A DNA stretch of 64,000 nt from Bacteroidia bacterium (GTDB lineage: Bacteria; Bacteroidota; Bacteroidia; J057), in assembly GCA_030430205.1 (NCBI GenBank), contig JAUIGE010000006.1, positions 161,110-225,109 on the forward strand. The letters are read 5' to 3'. How positions within the stretch are numbered: position 1 is the stretch's first letter; each line of letters opens with the position of its first letter. The translations under genes and the position numbers were made by a program. Below the pieces are notes generated by a model that did no database searches, was not told where the DNA came from, and saw only the letters and a list, made by a program, of their open reading frames with translations. Positions 54,812-64,000 of this stretch are shown piece by piece.

Positions 54812-56894
54812 CTACACTCCCCTTCATCACATCATATTCCGGATTGACGAGGTGGAGTTTGCCGTCGGCATCTTCGGCGAAGAGGATCATGCCCTGAGAC
54901 ACGACGCCCCTTATCTTTCTTGGAGCGAGATTTGCCACCAAAGTCACTTGTTTGCCCAATAAATCTTCAGGCTTGAAGTGCTCGGCTACGCCGGAGACGA
55001 TGGTACGCACGTCCAGTCCTGTATCGACTTTAAACTGGAGCAGTTTGTCTGCTTTGGGAACAGTCGCGGCCTCCAGGATCACGCCATTGCGTAAGTCCAG
55101 CTTCATGAAATCATCGAAAGTGATGGCCTCTTTGGCAGGTGCCACCTTGCTTTCAGATACTTCAACTCCTTCTTTGGCTTTTTTATTGGCTTCCAGCTTG
55201 TCGAGCTGCTGCTGGATGATGTCGTCTTCTATTTTGGGGAAAAGCATTTCGGGTTGCTTCGTGGGCGAACCGGAAGAGACGAGTTCGTCTTTTTGCAGAT
55301 CATCCCAGCTCAGCGATTTGCTGTCGAGAAAGAAAAAATCAAGGATTTTTTCCGCTGCATCCGGCAAAAATATTTTGCCGAGTATGCCCAATGCAGCCAC
55401 CACCTGCGTGGCGGTGTAAAGGGTGCGACCGACGTGCTCGGGATCGGTTTTCCATTTCTTCCACGGTTCTTCGTCCGTGAGGTATTTGTTGCCCAGTCGG
55501 GCAATGTTCATGTATTCCATCAGGGCATCGCGAAAACGGAAGTTTTCGAGGTTTTCGGCAATGTTGTCCTTGTGGACTTTGATCTGTTTGAGCACAAGCT
55601 GCGCTTCAGCATCATCGGCCAGGCCATTGGCGACGGGCACCAGGCCACCATAGTATTTGTGAAGCAGCTTGAGGCGGTTGACGAGGTTGCCAAGGATATT
55701 GGCTAGTTCGCTGTTGTTGCGCTCCTGGAAGTCCTTCCAGGTAAACTCGCTGTCTTTGCTTTCAGGTCCGATGGACAGCAGCACATAGCGCAGCACATCC
55801 TGCTTGCCGGGAAAATCTTCGAGGTACTCGTGGAGCCAAACGGCCCAGTTGCGGGAAGTCGACAGTTTGTCGCCTTCGAGGTTGAGAAATTCGTTGGCCG
55901 GGACATTGTCCGGCAGGATGAAGCTGCCTTCGGCATGCAGGATAGAAGGAAATATGATGCAGTGAAAGACAATATTGTCTTTGCCGACGAAGTGAATCAG
56001 ACGGGAATCGTCTTCGGGATTTTCCTGTTTTTTCCAATAAATCTCCCAATCCTTGCCATGCTGGCGGGCCCACTCTTTGGTGGCAGAGATATAACCGATA
56101 GGTGCATCGAGCCAAACATAAAGCACCTTGCCTTCGGCATCTTCCAGGGGCACGGGCACGCCCCAGTCAAGGTCACGCGTCATCGAGCGAGGCAGCAAGC
56201 CCGCTTCGAGCCAGCTTTTGCATTGTCCGTAGACATTCTTTTTCCATTTGCCTTTTTTGCCTTCGAGCAACCACTCCTCCAGCCAGGGCTGGTATTTGTC
56301 GAGGGGCAGGTACCAATGCTTGGTTTCTCTCAGGATGGGTGCCTTGCCACTCAGGGTGGAGAGCGGATTGATCAGCTCCAAGGGGCTGAGGGCGGTACCG
56401 CATTTTTCGCATTGATCGCCGTAGGCGTTGGGGTTGTGGCAGTTGGGGCATTCGCCCGTGATGTAGCGATCAGCCAGAAACTGATCGTATTCTTCATCAT
56501 AATACTGCTCACTGGTCTGCACCACAAACTCGCCTTTGTCATTCAATTGCCTGAAAAACCACTGAGCGGTTTCATGATGCAAAGGAGCAGAGGTGCGATG
56601 ATATATATCGAAAGTAAAGCCGAATTGTACAAAGGCTTCTTTGATCTGGTTGTGATATTTGTCTACAATGGCCTGTGGGGAAGTTTCTTCCTTCTTGGCA
56701 CGGAGGGTAATCGCGGCACCATGCTCATCGCTACCACAGATATAAACCACCTCACGACCTCTTAGACGCAAATAGCGGACATAGGTATCCGCAGGAAGGT
56801 AAGCTCCAGCTATATGCCCGATGTGCAAAGGGCCATTGGCATAAGGCAAAGCAGAAGTGATGGTATATCGTTTTGGGATCGTATTCTCGTTCAT
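54804..56894 (-). CDS. metG: Methionyl-tRNA synthetase with C-terminal tRNA-binding domain
   Basis: 696 residues from the ATG at 56894 ([21 protein letters not shown]). The class I signature HIGH is at about 24-27 ([14 protein letters not shown]). A zinc-knuckle insert follows with [20 protein letters not shown], and the KMSKS loop is the variant KLSTS in [13 protein letters not shown]. The anticodon-binding helical bundle follows. The final 110 residues form an OB-fold tRNA-binding domain ([23 protein letters not shown] to [14 protein letters not shown]). It charges tRNA-Met with methionine. The stop codon lies inside a heptad array. Confidence 0.98.
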   Translation of the reverse strand: MNENTIPKRYTITSALPYANGPLHIGHIAGAYLPADTYVRYLRLRGREVVYICGSDEHGAAITLRAKKEETSPQAIVDKYHNQIKEAFVQFGFTFDIYHRTSAPLHHETAQWFFRQLNDKGEFVVQTSEQYYDEEYDQFLADRYITGECPNCHNPNAYGDQCEKCGTALSPLELINPLSTLSGKAPILRETKHWYLPLDKYQPWLEEWLLEGKKGKWKKNVYGQCKSWLEAGLLPRSMTRDLDWGVPVPLEDAEGKVLYVWLDAPIGYISATKEWARQHGKDWEIYWKKQENPEDDSRLIHFVGKDNIVFHCIIFPSILHAEGSFILPDNVPANEFLNLEGDKLSTSRNWAVWLHEYLEDFPGKQDVLRYVLLSIGPESKDSEFTWKDFQERNNSELANILGNLVNRLKLLHKYYGGLVPVANGLADDAEAQLVLKQIKVHKDNIAENLENFRFRDALMEYMNIARLGNKYLTDEEPWKKWKTDPEHVGRTLYTATQVVAALGILGKIFLPDAAEKILDFFFLDSKSLSWDDLQKDELVSSGSPTKQPEMLFPKIEDDIIQQQLDKLEANKKAKEGVEVSESKVAPAKEAITFDDFMKLDLRNGVILEAATVPKADKLLQFKVDTGLDVRTIVSGVAEHFKPEDLLGKQVTLVANLAPRKIRGVVSQGMILFAEDADGKLHLVNPEYDVMKGSVVK

Positions 56895-57121
56895 GGCCGC
56901 AAAGATAGGGATAATGTGCAAATGTGCAGATGGGTGATTGACCTAATTTTTTCTAAAAATCTCCTCCGTAAAAATACTCTCTTTGTTAGATTTGGTAAAA
57001 TATTTGCATAAATAATAATGCTTTTTTCAGGAATATATCTTTTATTGTACATAGTTATTCTTCGCCAGTTGGCCGCCTACCCTGGCTTCTCCTTTTTCTA
57101 CTTTTTAAATTGAACATAAAA

Positions 57122-60100
57122 ATGGTCAACAAACTACCCATGAAATGGACTCTCACAGTCATACTGTTGCTGGGTCTTAGTCCGTATCTGAATGCGCAAT
57201 TGAGCGCCAATCTCCCCTTGCAAAGCAATGATCCTCAAATTCAGGCTGTAATCAGCCCTGAGGTCCCCATAAGGACGATGACGTCCATTGATCTCAATCC
57301 CTTTATAGAAGAGGACCTGATCAATGATCAGACGGATGGTGCCTGGCGCTTTGCCGTTCCGATTTCAGTTAATCTGAATTTGCAAAATTCTGGTAAATGG
57401 GATCAACTCCCCAATGGAGACCGCATCTGGCGTTTGCATATCAAAAGCGCTGGCGCTGTGTCTACGAATTTGCTCTACCGCGAATTTTATCTGCCTAAGT
57501 ACGCGACCCTTCACATTTACAATCCTCAAAAGGAGGAAGTAAGGGGTGCTTTTACTTCGGCTAACAACAAAAAAGACCGTGTATTTGCTACTGCCCTGAT
57601 CAAGGGTGAGTCTGTGATTCTGGAGTATTATGAGCCCGCAATTGTCAAAGGACAAGGCGTGATTGATATCATGACTGTGAACCATGGGTATCGGGGTTAT
57701 GGGGAAAATAATAATCATACCGGCAATTCTGGCAGTTGCCAGAATGACGTGAATTGCTCCGGCAATTCTACCTGGCAGACCGTCAAGCGTGCCGTCGGCA
57801 AATGGACCGTCGGTGGTTCGGCATGGTGTACAGGCACATTGATGAACAATACCAACCAGGATTGCCGTCCGCTTTTTCTGACTGCCAACCACTGCATTGA
57901 TGGCTCTACCTCTCTGGGTCTGGATGCTATCAGCAACAATGGCCCCATCAATACCCTGATCTTTTACTGGAATTTTGAGACCCCAGGATGTAATCTGGGG
58001 GAGCAGGGAGATGCCTCCCAGACAACGGTTGGCGTAGCGACGGTGCTTGCCAATCCTTATCTGAACGGATCCATAACTTCCTCCTCAGATTTTGCCTTGT
58101 TTGAACTGGCCGAAAATCCCAAATCCTCCTACAACGTCTATTTTGCGGGCTGGGATGCTTCCGGCAACACGGGCACTGGTGGTGCAGGCATCCATCACCC
58201 TGCCGGTGATGTGAAGAAAATTTCTATCCATAGCCAAACACCGGCCTCCTCTTTCAGCAATTTCTGGAGAATCCTTCCATGGGATGTCTTCAATGGCAAC
58301 CGTGGCGTAACGGAAGGCGGATCCTCCGGATCAGGCCTGTTCCGTAGCAACGGCCGACTGATCGGCCAGCTTTTTGGCGCCCTGGATGGCGGCAACCCCA
58401 ACTGCTCAGACCCGGTCAATGACCGGGCAGATTATGGGCAACTCGCCTACTCCTGGACCAATGGTGGTGCCAGTGACAGCCGCAGACGACTCAATGTGCA
58501 CTTCGATCCTGTAGGAAGTGGGGCCACGACTGTCCTGGGCGGCTCTGCCAATCCCTGCGGCATGCCCTCCAATGTCGTATGTGAAAATGCCCTCGATATC
58601 GGCTGTGGCGGTAGCCGCACGGTGAACACCATGAATGCAACGAGCGATGGCAATCCGGGTCCGGGATTTTGTGGGGTCAATTTGGTTTCAGGACAGAAAG
58701 GCGTTTGGTACAAATTCAATGGAAATGGCAAACAGGTGACGGTAAGTACATGTGATGCCTTTACCGATTTTGATACCAAACTCGCTGTCTTCAGTGGCTC
58801 TTGCGGGAGTCTGACTTGTGTAGGCGGAAATGATGATAGCCCAGGCTGTTCGATTGTCACACGTAGTGAATTCAAGTTTGTTTCCAGTCCCGGTACTACC
58901 TATTATATCTTCCTGTCGGGTTTCGGTGGTCAAACTGGAAATGCCAGGGTAAGTATCACTTGCTGTGACCTGCCCGAAGCCAAATGCAGGAACCGCACGC
59001 TTGCCCTCGATCCAGGAGGTTCCGCTTCTGTAGGCAACAATTACGTAAATGACAACAGTACTTTTGACTGTGGTCTGGGTTCCAGAATCCTTTCCAAAAA
59101 GAACTTCAATTGCGGAGATGTAGGCCCCAATCCTGTCACCTATACCGTTACGGATGCTTGTGGGAATACTTCCTCCTGCAGCGCTACCATCACGGTCCAG
59201 GACAATACCCCCCCTACTGCGCTTTGCAAAAACATCACCGTTGCGCTGGATAATACAGGAAATGTCTCCATCACCGGAGCCCAGCTCAACAATGGCTCCA
59301 ACGATGCCTGCGGCATCCAGTCCTATAGCGCTGATCCCAATTCCTTTGACTGCTCCACGGTAGGTGCCCAAACCGCTACCCTGACGGTTACAGATGTGAA
59401 TAACAATACCTCAAGCTGTCTGTCAAATGTATTTGTAGACCCCACGGCGGCTATGCCTCCTGACCTTTCTGAGCAAAATTGTGGTAGCTGTGGTGAATTG
59501 CGGATGTTTTTCTGCCAGTTTGACCCGAGCCCCTCTCCACTCGATGATTTCATTGATGGCACGGTCCAGATGAATGCGACCTATGTGCCCGGAAATCCCT
59601 TGTATTGGTACAATGACAATGCCGGCACCCAGGGCGCAGCATACGCTGGCAATGGCTCTCAACCTCCCGTACCGGATCTCAGCGTCGGCAATACCAACTT
59701 CTACTTCTGGGTAGCTCAGGTTAACCAGCTCACAGGCTGTGTAGGGAATGCGATCCGCGTCAGGATAAGGGTCAGAAAAACACCGATTGTTAGCTTTGAT
59801 ACGCCGCCTCTTCCTTTCTGCTATGGCGGACAGGTAGACCTGGCTGAGTGGGTTGACGATGCCAACAACGTAGCAGACAAATATGACTTCTATGATGGCG
59901 ATCCCAATGGTGGGGGCACATTCCTTGGCAGCGTTACGGCTACCAATGGAAATGTAGATCCCTTGAATTATGTGGTGGTAAGTCCTCAGGTAGGAAATAA
60001 TACCTATTGGGTAGTAGCTACCAATACAGGCAATAGCAATACCATTAGCTGTTCCGCTACCGCGATGGCGACCATCCCTGTGGCTGCGACCTCCACCCTG

Positions 60101-60958
60101 GCACCGATCTCCGATGTCACGGTGAACAGCGGAGATTGGGTAAACAAAAGCTTCTTCTCCCCCAATGCGACCCATATCTTCTGGATCGATCACTACAGCT
60201 TTGGCAATCCTGACATCGGCCTGATGGGAACCATAGGCATGGGTAATTTGTCCTTCCAGGCTCATAATCCTTCTGCTTCTCCTCGCACAGCGATGATTCG
60301 GGTGCTGACCTATATCGATAACTGTGCGGGTCAATACCGTGACTTCAACATCACTGTCAATCCAGCGCCGGGGGCCCGTCAGGGAAGAAGCAATTCGCTT
60401 GCGCTGGCAGCCTATAAGCTCAATGTGCACGATGTGCGCCTGGCATGGGATATCATCTATGACCAGCAGCTGCTTTCTTTTGAAATAGAAAAACTCAAGG
60501 CGGGCATAGATCAGTCAGATGACATCTCAGTCATAACAGGCATGAATAATTGGGAAAAAATCGCCACGGTAGACTATGCCTCCAGTCAGGCATCCTATAC
60601 CTTCATCGATACCGATGGCATGTCCAATGTGACAAAATACCGACTCAAGCTGATTCACAAAGATGGCAGTGCCGTCTGGAGTGAGGTGGTGGAAGTGAAT
60701 TTCGATTTCTTCGATGGAGATCGCTTCATGATCTTCCCCAATCCTTCGGATGGGGTCTTCCAGCTCAGATCGGCCATGCCGATTTCGGAGGCGTGGAGCT
60801 ATCAGATCAGTGATGCCCTGGGCAGGACTATCTCACAAGGCCCACTCAAGGGAGAAGAACAATCCTTTGACATCAGAGAACAGGCTGTAGGCGTTTACTT
60901 CCTGATAATCAGAGGTCCACAAGGACAGCGCTATCTGAAGCGGGTTGTGAGGAAATGA
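57122..60958 (+). CDS. Secreted lysyl endopeptidase-like serine protease with T9SS type A tail
   Basis: 1278 residues from the ATG at 57122; an upstream in-frame TTG at 57110 is less likely. Signal peptide ends near LSPYLNAQ. After a propeptide-like region, the trypsin-like domain has the triad His257 (FLTANHCID), Asp323 (SSDFALFEL) and Ser402 (EGGSSGSGLF), with GAGIHHPAGDVKKIS between. The pattern is that of Achromobacter lysyl endopeptidase (S1 family). A Cys-rich domain (about 485-620) and an HYR/Ig-like repeat (CKNITVALDNTGNVSITGAQ) follow, then two further repeat domains and a type A sorting domain (MIFPNPSDGVFQL to LKRVVRK). The region from about 620 to 1085 is nearly shared with the next gene. 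Confidence 0.92.
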   Translation: MVNKLPMKWTLTVILLLGLSPYLNAQLSANLPLQSNDPQIQAVISPEVPIRTMTSIDLNPFIEEDLINDQTDGAWRFAVPISVNLNLQNSGKWDQLPNGDRIWRLHIKSAGAVSTNLLYREFYLPKYATLHIYNPQKEEVRGAFTSANNKKDRVFATALIKGESVILEYYEPAIVKGQGVIDIMTVNHGYRGYGENNNHTGNSGSCQNDVNCSGNSTWQTVKRAVGKWTVGGSAWCTGTLMNNTNQDCRPLFLTANHCIDGSTSLGLDAISNNGPINTLIFYWNFETPGCNLGEQGDASQTTVGVATVLANPYLNGSITSSSDFALFELAENPKSSYNVYFAGWDASGNTGTGGAGIHHPAGDVKKISIHSQTPASSFSNFWRILPWDVFNGNRGVTEGGSSGSGLFRSNGRLIGQLFGALDGGNPNCSDPVNDRADYGQLAYSWTNGGASDSRRRLNVHFDPVGSGATTVLGGSANPCGMPSNVVCENALDIGCGGSRTVNTMNATSDGNPGPGFCGVNLVSGQKGVWYKFNGNGKQVTVSTCDAFTDFDTKLAVFSGSCGSLTCVGGNDDSPGCSIVTRSEFKFVSSPGTTYYIFLSGFGGQTGNARVSITCCDLPEAKCRNRTLALDPGGSASVGNNYVNDNSTFDCGLGSRILSKKNFNCGDVGPNPVTYTVTDACGNTSSCSATITVQDNTPPTALCKNITVALDNTGNVSITGAQLNNGSNDACGIQSYSADPNSFDCSTVGAQTATLTVTDVNNNTSSCLSNVFVDPTAAMPPDLSEQNCGSCGELRMFFCQFDPSPSPLDDFIDGTVQMNATYVPGNPLYWYNDNAGTQGAAYAGNGSQPPVPDLSVGNTNFYFWVAQVNQLTGCVGNAIRVRIRVRKTPIVSFDTPPLPFCYGGQVDLAEWVDDANNVADKYDFYDGDPNGGGTFLGSVTATNGNVDPLNYVVVSPQVGNNTYWVVATNTGNSNTISCSATAMATIPVAATSTLAPISDVTVNSGDWVNKSFFSPNATHIFWIDHYSFGNPDIGLMGTIGMGNLSFQAHNPSASPRTAMIRVLTYIDNCAGQYRDFNITVNPAPGARQGRSNSLALAAYKLNVHDVRLAWDIIYDQQLLSFEIEKLKAGIDQSDDISVITGMNNWEKIATVDYASSQASYTFIDTDGMSNVTKYRLKLIHKDGSAVWSEVVEVNFDFFDGDRFMIFPNPSDGVFQLRSAMPISEAWSYQISDALGRTISQGPLKGEEQSFDIREQAVGVYFLIIRGPQGQRYLKRVVRK

Positions 60959-60981
60959 GTTAAATAAATGAATCACTATTT

Positions 60982-61029
60982 ACAGGATTTCAAAATGAGA
61001 AGCCATGGCTTTTCAAGTTGAAATCCTGT
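60982..61029. terminator. Hairpin downstream of the serine protease gene
   Basis: ACAGGATTTCAA (60982-60993) and TTGAAATCCTGT (61018-61029) form a perfect 12-bp stem; the loop contains a smaller palindrome AAGCCATGGCTT (61000-61011). It starts 23 bp after the protease stop. No T-run follows, so transcript-end protection is as likely as termination. The arms share the ACAGGATT word with the 2240-2435 element. Confidence 0.55.
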
Positions 61030-61254
61030 GAATTATCCTTTTTTAATACTTTTTAATAAATCTTTAAAAGAAGAGGTGATATCTTATATTTTAATTCGAC
61101 TAGAAGAGTAGAACTATTTTTGAATTGTTTATTAAGGTTTTTTAAAAAATATCGAATATTAAAAATAAAGTTCAAGTCGCTTTTACTTACCGCTAGCTTT
61201 TTATCATGCCATTATATTGAATTCGTCTTATTATTTAACATTATTTAACCCATT

Positions 61255-64000
61255 ATGAGAATCCATTACATTCTAAGTGTACTTCTCTTGCTTACAACCC
61301 TGGGAATCCAGGCACAAGCTCCCCAGAAAGCACCCTTTCGGCCAGCTACGCTGATCCAAAATGCCGAAAGAACCGGCGCAAACTTCTCAAGTACTTCTCT
61401 CTTTGAGATCAACGGACAGGAATCCGCGATTTCTTCCAATCCTGTCCTCAGAAAAGCCTTGACAAAGGGCACCCTGCTTTCTTTGAAAAAGCAAACGCTT
61501 ACCGCTTTTAACCAAAATCCCGCCAAAACCCTTCGTCTGGAAATCCCTACCCATGAAGGTACTCAGGTTCTGAAACTGGTAGAGGTTGATATCGTCGACA
61601 GAAATTTGCTTGTACGCACTTCCAGTCAGGGAGATGTAAAGGTAGATTATGGCCACCATTACCGCGGTATAGTAGAAGGACATACGAACTCTATCGCTGC
61701 TATTTCCATTTTCAATAACCAGATCACTGGCCTTTTCAGCTCAGATGAGCTACAGGGCAATTATGTTCTGGGAAAAATACAGGACGAGCAAACCGAAGAG
61801 CACATTGTCTATAATGACAGAGACCTGCTGGAAGCTCATGCTTTTGGTTGTATGATGCCCAATGATGGCGTGAGTTATGAGCCCTCTCAGCTGCTGCCAC
61901 GTCCTCCTACGGAGGATGCCGGCGACTGCGTACGGGTATATGTGGAAGCAGACTATAATGTTTACACCAATTCAGGAAACTCTACCCAAAATGTGATCAC
62001 TTTTCTGGTGGGGCTGTTTAACCAGTCGATTACCTTGTATGCCAATGAAAGCATCAATATGCGCATCAACAGTATCTTTATCTGGACTTCTGCCAGCGGT
62101 TATTCAGGTGATGCAGAATCCATGCGCAACCAATGGCAGGCCAACAACAGCTCCATGGATGGAGATATCGGTCAATTTATTTCCAGGGTATCTTCAGGAG
62201 GTAGCGGTATTGCGGCAGGATTCAGTGCACTTTGTGCTGGCAATGTAGATGACAGGATTTGTGTATCAAAGATAGCGCTCACCTTCCAGACCGTTCCTAC
62301 CTACTCGCGCCAGGTGAAGGTTGTTACCCATGAAATGGGCCACCTATTGGGTTCCCGCCACACACACGCTTGCGTGTGGAATGGCAACAGTACGCAAATT
62401 GACGACTATGGCAATACCGACCCACCTACCGGAGGTGATGCTGTGGAAGATGCTGAAGGAGATGCTTGTTTCACTAATCCTGGAATCATCAATGTTACCC
62501 CAACCATCATGAGTTATTTTGACAGCTATGGATGGGGAACATTCAGCCTGGGAAATGGCTTTGGCTCACAGCCAGGCACTGTGATTCGCAACTCCGTTGC
62601 TGGTGCAAGCTGCCTGGATCCCTGCTGTGATGATCCGGTAGCTAAATGTAAAAATATTACCCGCAACCTGAATTCCTCAGGAACGAGAAACGTTGCAGCA
62701 TCTGCCGTGGATAACGGTAGCGAATGGGACTGTGGGTTCCAATCCTGGGAGCTCTCTCCCAATAGCTTTGACTGTAGCGATGTAGGCCCCAATGCCGTCA
62801 CCCTAACTGTGACAGATGATGCCTATCGTACCTCTTCCTGTAATGCGACCATCACCATCAACGATAATACGGACCCTACAGCCATTTGTAAAAATATTAC
62901 GGTAGCCCTCAATGCTTCTGGAAATGTCTCTATCACAGGCGCCCAGATCGACGGTGGTTCAAATGATGCCTGCGGCATCCAGTCCCGGGTCCCCAACCCC
63001 AACTCATTTGATTGCTCGACCATCGGTGCACAGACATCCACGCTGACAGTCACAGACAACAACAACAATACATCTTCCTGTCTTGCCAATGTATTTGTGG
63101 ATGATGCGGCAGCGAAGCCTCCTGTGCTGTCAGAGCAAAACTGTAATGGCTGTGGCCAATTGCGCATGTGGTACTGTCAATTTGATCCTTCGCCCGCTTC
63201 TCTCAATGATTTCATTGATGGAACAGCAGAGATGAATGATACCTATGTGCCCGGCAATCCTCTTTACTGGTACAATGATGCCGGTGGAAGCCAGGGTGCT
63301 GCTTATGGTGGAAATGGAGCTGAACCTCCCATCCCTAATATGAATAATGCAGTGGCAACCTATTACTATTGGGTCGCTCAGATCAACCAAAATTCCGGTT
63401 GTGTCGGTGACGCGATCCGCGTCAGGATACGTGTGCGCAAAACGCCCACCCCTACTTTTGACAATCCTCCCCTCCCCTTTTGTAATGGCGGTCAGGTAGA
63501 CCTGGCTGAGTGGGTAGATGACCCCAATAATGTCACTGACACCTACGACTTCTATAATGGCGATCCCGATGGCGGTGGAATTTTCATCGGCTCTGTCAAT
63601 GCCACCAACGGCAATGTCAATGCCCTTGAATATGTAGTAGTGACGCCTCAGGTTGGCACCAATACCTATTGGGTGGTAGCTACCAGCAATGGCAATGCAA
63701 ATAGCATTACTTGTAGCGCGAAAGCCTCTATGACCATTCCGGTCGCTGCACCATCTACACTGGCACCCATTCCCAATTATACCGTTGACCATGGGCAAAA
63801 TGTATCCATCCCCTTCTTTTCGCCCAATGCAACCCACATCTTCTGGATTGATCACTACAGCTTCGGCAATCCCGATATCGGCCTGATGGGAACCATCGGT
63901 ATGGGTAACCTGTCCTTCCAGGCACAAAACCCAGGACCTTCGCCCATCACAGCGATGCTCCGTGTTTTGACTTATAAAAACAATTGTGCAGGCCAGTACC
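61255..64000 (+). CDS. Secreted zinc metalloprotease (reprolysin/M12-like) with Ig/HYR repeats, 3' end outside window
   Basis: Read from the ATG at 61255; 915 codons are open to the window edge. Signal peptide MRIHYILSVLLLLTTLGIQA. A pro-region of about 210 residues (IVEGHTNSIAAISIFNN) precedes the catalytic domain: HEMGHLLGSRH at residues 359-369 matches the HExxHxxGxxH zinc site, and TIMSYFDSYGW supplies the Met-turn. This is the metzincin arrangement (M12B/reprolysin-like). HYR-type repeats with SFDCS and LTVTD motifs and the module CQFDPSPASLNDFIDGTAEM follow, closely matching the serine protease upstream. A T9SS tail is expected beyond the end. Confidence 0.9.
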   Translation, partial: MRIHYILSVLLLLTTLGIQAQAPQKAPFRPATLIQNAERTGANFSSTSLFEINGQESAISSNPVLRKALTKGTLLSLKKQTLTAFNQNPAKTLRLEIPTHEGTQVLKLVEVDIVDRNLLVRTSSQGDVKVDYGHHYRGIVEGHTNSIAAISIFNNQITGLFSSDELQGNYVLGKIQDEQTEEHIVYNDRDLLEAHAFGCMMPNDGVSYEPSQLLPRPPTEDAGDCVRVYVEADYNVYTNSGNSTQNVITFLVGLFNQSITLYANESINMRINSIFIWTSASGYSGDAESMRNQWQANNSSMDGDIGQFISRVSSGGSGIAAGFSALCAGNVDDRICVSKIALTFQTVPTYSRQVKVVTHEMGHLLGSRHTHACVWNGNSTQIDDYGNTDPPTGGDAVEDAEGDACFTNPGIINVTPTIMSYFDSYGWGTFSLGNGFGSQPGTVIRNSVAGASCLDPCCDDPVAKCKNITRNLNSSGTRNVAASAVDNGSEWDCGFQSWELSPNSFDCSDVGPNAVTLTVTDDAYRTSSCNATITINDNTDPTAICKNITVALNASGNVSITGAQIDGGSNDACGIQSRVPNPNSFDCSTIGAQTSTLTVTDNNNNTSSCLANVFVDDAAAKPPVLSEQNCNGCGQLRMWYCQFDPSPASLNDFIDGTAEMNDTYVPGNPLYWYNDAGGSQGAAYGGNGAEPPIPNMNNAVATYYYWVAQINQNSGCVGDAIRVRIRVRKTPTPTFDNPPLPFCNGGQVDLAEWVDDPNNVTDTYDFYNGDPDGGGIFIGSVNATNGNVNALEYVVVTPQVGTNTYWVVATSNGNANSITCSAKASMTIPVAAPSTLAPIPNYTVDHGQNVSIPFFSPNATHIFWIDHYSFGNPDIGLMGTIGMGNLSFQAQNPGPSPITAMLRVLTYKNNCAGQY

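Noticed and set aside
56987..56994. TAGATTTG as a Bacteroidota -7 promoter element (TAnnTTTG) for the serine protease gene
   Set aside because: It matches the -7 consensus but no TTTG lies at the required -33 distance, so it is not better than chance.
59423..60430. 335-codon minus-strand frame inside the serine protease gene, with a similar one at 63130-63927
   Set aside because: Both are shadows of the shared C-terminal module; their similarity to each other follows from the plus-strand duplication.

Overview
The window is chromosomal DNA from a member of the Bacteroidota, most likely a Saprospiria- or Chitinophagia-like environmental bacterium (inference from gene families only). The evidence is several secreted proteins with type IX secretion (T9SS) C-terminal domains (16258-24890 and 57122-60958), a SusC/RagA TonB-dependent receptor (33795-36575), DUF1573 and DUF4412 secreted proteins, a LytTR regulator, and start regions with almost no Shine-Dalgarno sequence. 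Housekeeping genes are hsp20-dnaK (13719-16196), prfA (25539-26612) and metG (54804-56894). I saw no rRNA, tRNA, CRISPR array, transposase or prophage gene.

Layout. 1-3966: a truncated VWA protein and two peptide-type ABC permeases on the minus strand. 4019-9242: a secreted protein, a GT39-like membrane glycosyltransferase, an unusual three-repeat protein, a small lipoprotein and an AAA-ATPase/PD-(D/E)XK protein. 9246-11656: BtuC/BtuF-like metal-chelate uptake genes and a small DNA-binding protein. 11825-16196: an arginyltransferase-like protein, an orphan OmpR-type regulator, Hsp20 and DnaK. 16258-26612: a minus-strand run of prfA, a DEDDh exonuclease, a T9SS protein and two tandem CHU_C giants. 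26752-36575: a beta-propeller protein, then a LytTR regulator with a 1764-residue Ser/Thr-His hybrid kinase, then a SusC-like receptor without SusD. 36576-40188: a repeat-rich stretch with DUF1573, GNAT and peptidase E genes. 40186-48283: three secreted proteins of unknown system (1297-residue surface protein, fibronectin type III protein, papain-like peptidase candidate). 48632-54727: an ECF sigma factor and its membrane/TPR partner diverging from a DUF4412 plus TPR-CHAT protease pair, then a second DUF4412 gene. 54804-64000: metG and two large secreted proteases, serine and zinc type, that share nearly the same C-terminal half.

The most distinctive non-coding signal is a family of intergenic elements made of 7-base tandem units, usually followed by a shorter inverted arm. 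They occur in several sequence classes (TTTCGGG, AGTTTGC/AGTGGGC, CGCTTCT, GAGTTTC), and most abut or contain the stop codon of a gene. They create long false reading frames and false N-terminal extensions, so starts near them were trimmed here to the first residue of the recognised domain or signal peptide. Other repeats are a 2.2 kb-position hairpin, a roughly 320-bp element with imperfect terminal inverted repeats around a 24-bp tandem array, three 81-82-bp repeats, and a cluster of five small GC-rich hairpins.

The best candidates for little-described biology are the sigma factor/CHAT protease locus, the three-gene secreted cluster at 40-48 kb, the protease pair with interchangeable catalytic heads, and the heptad elements themselves.
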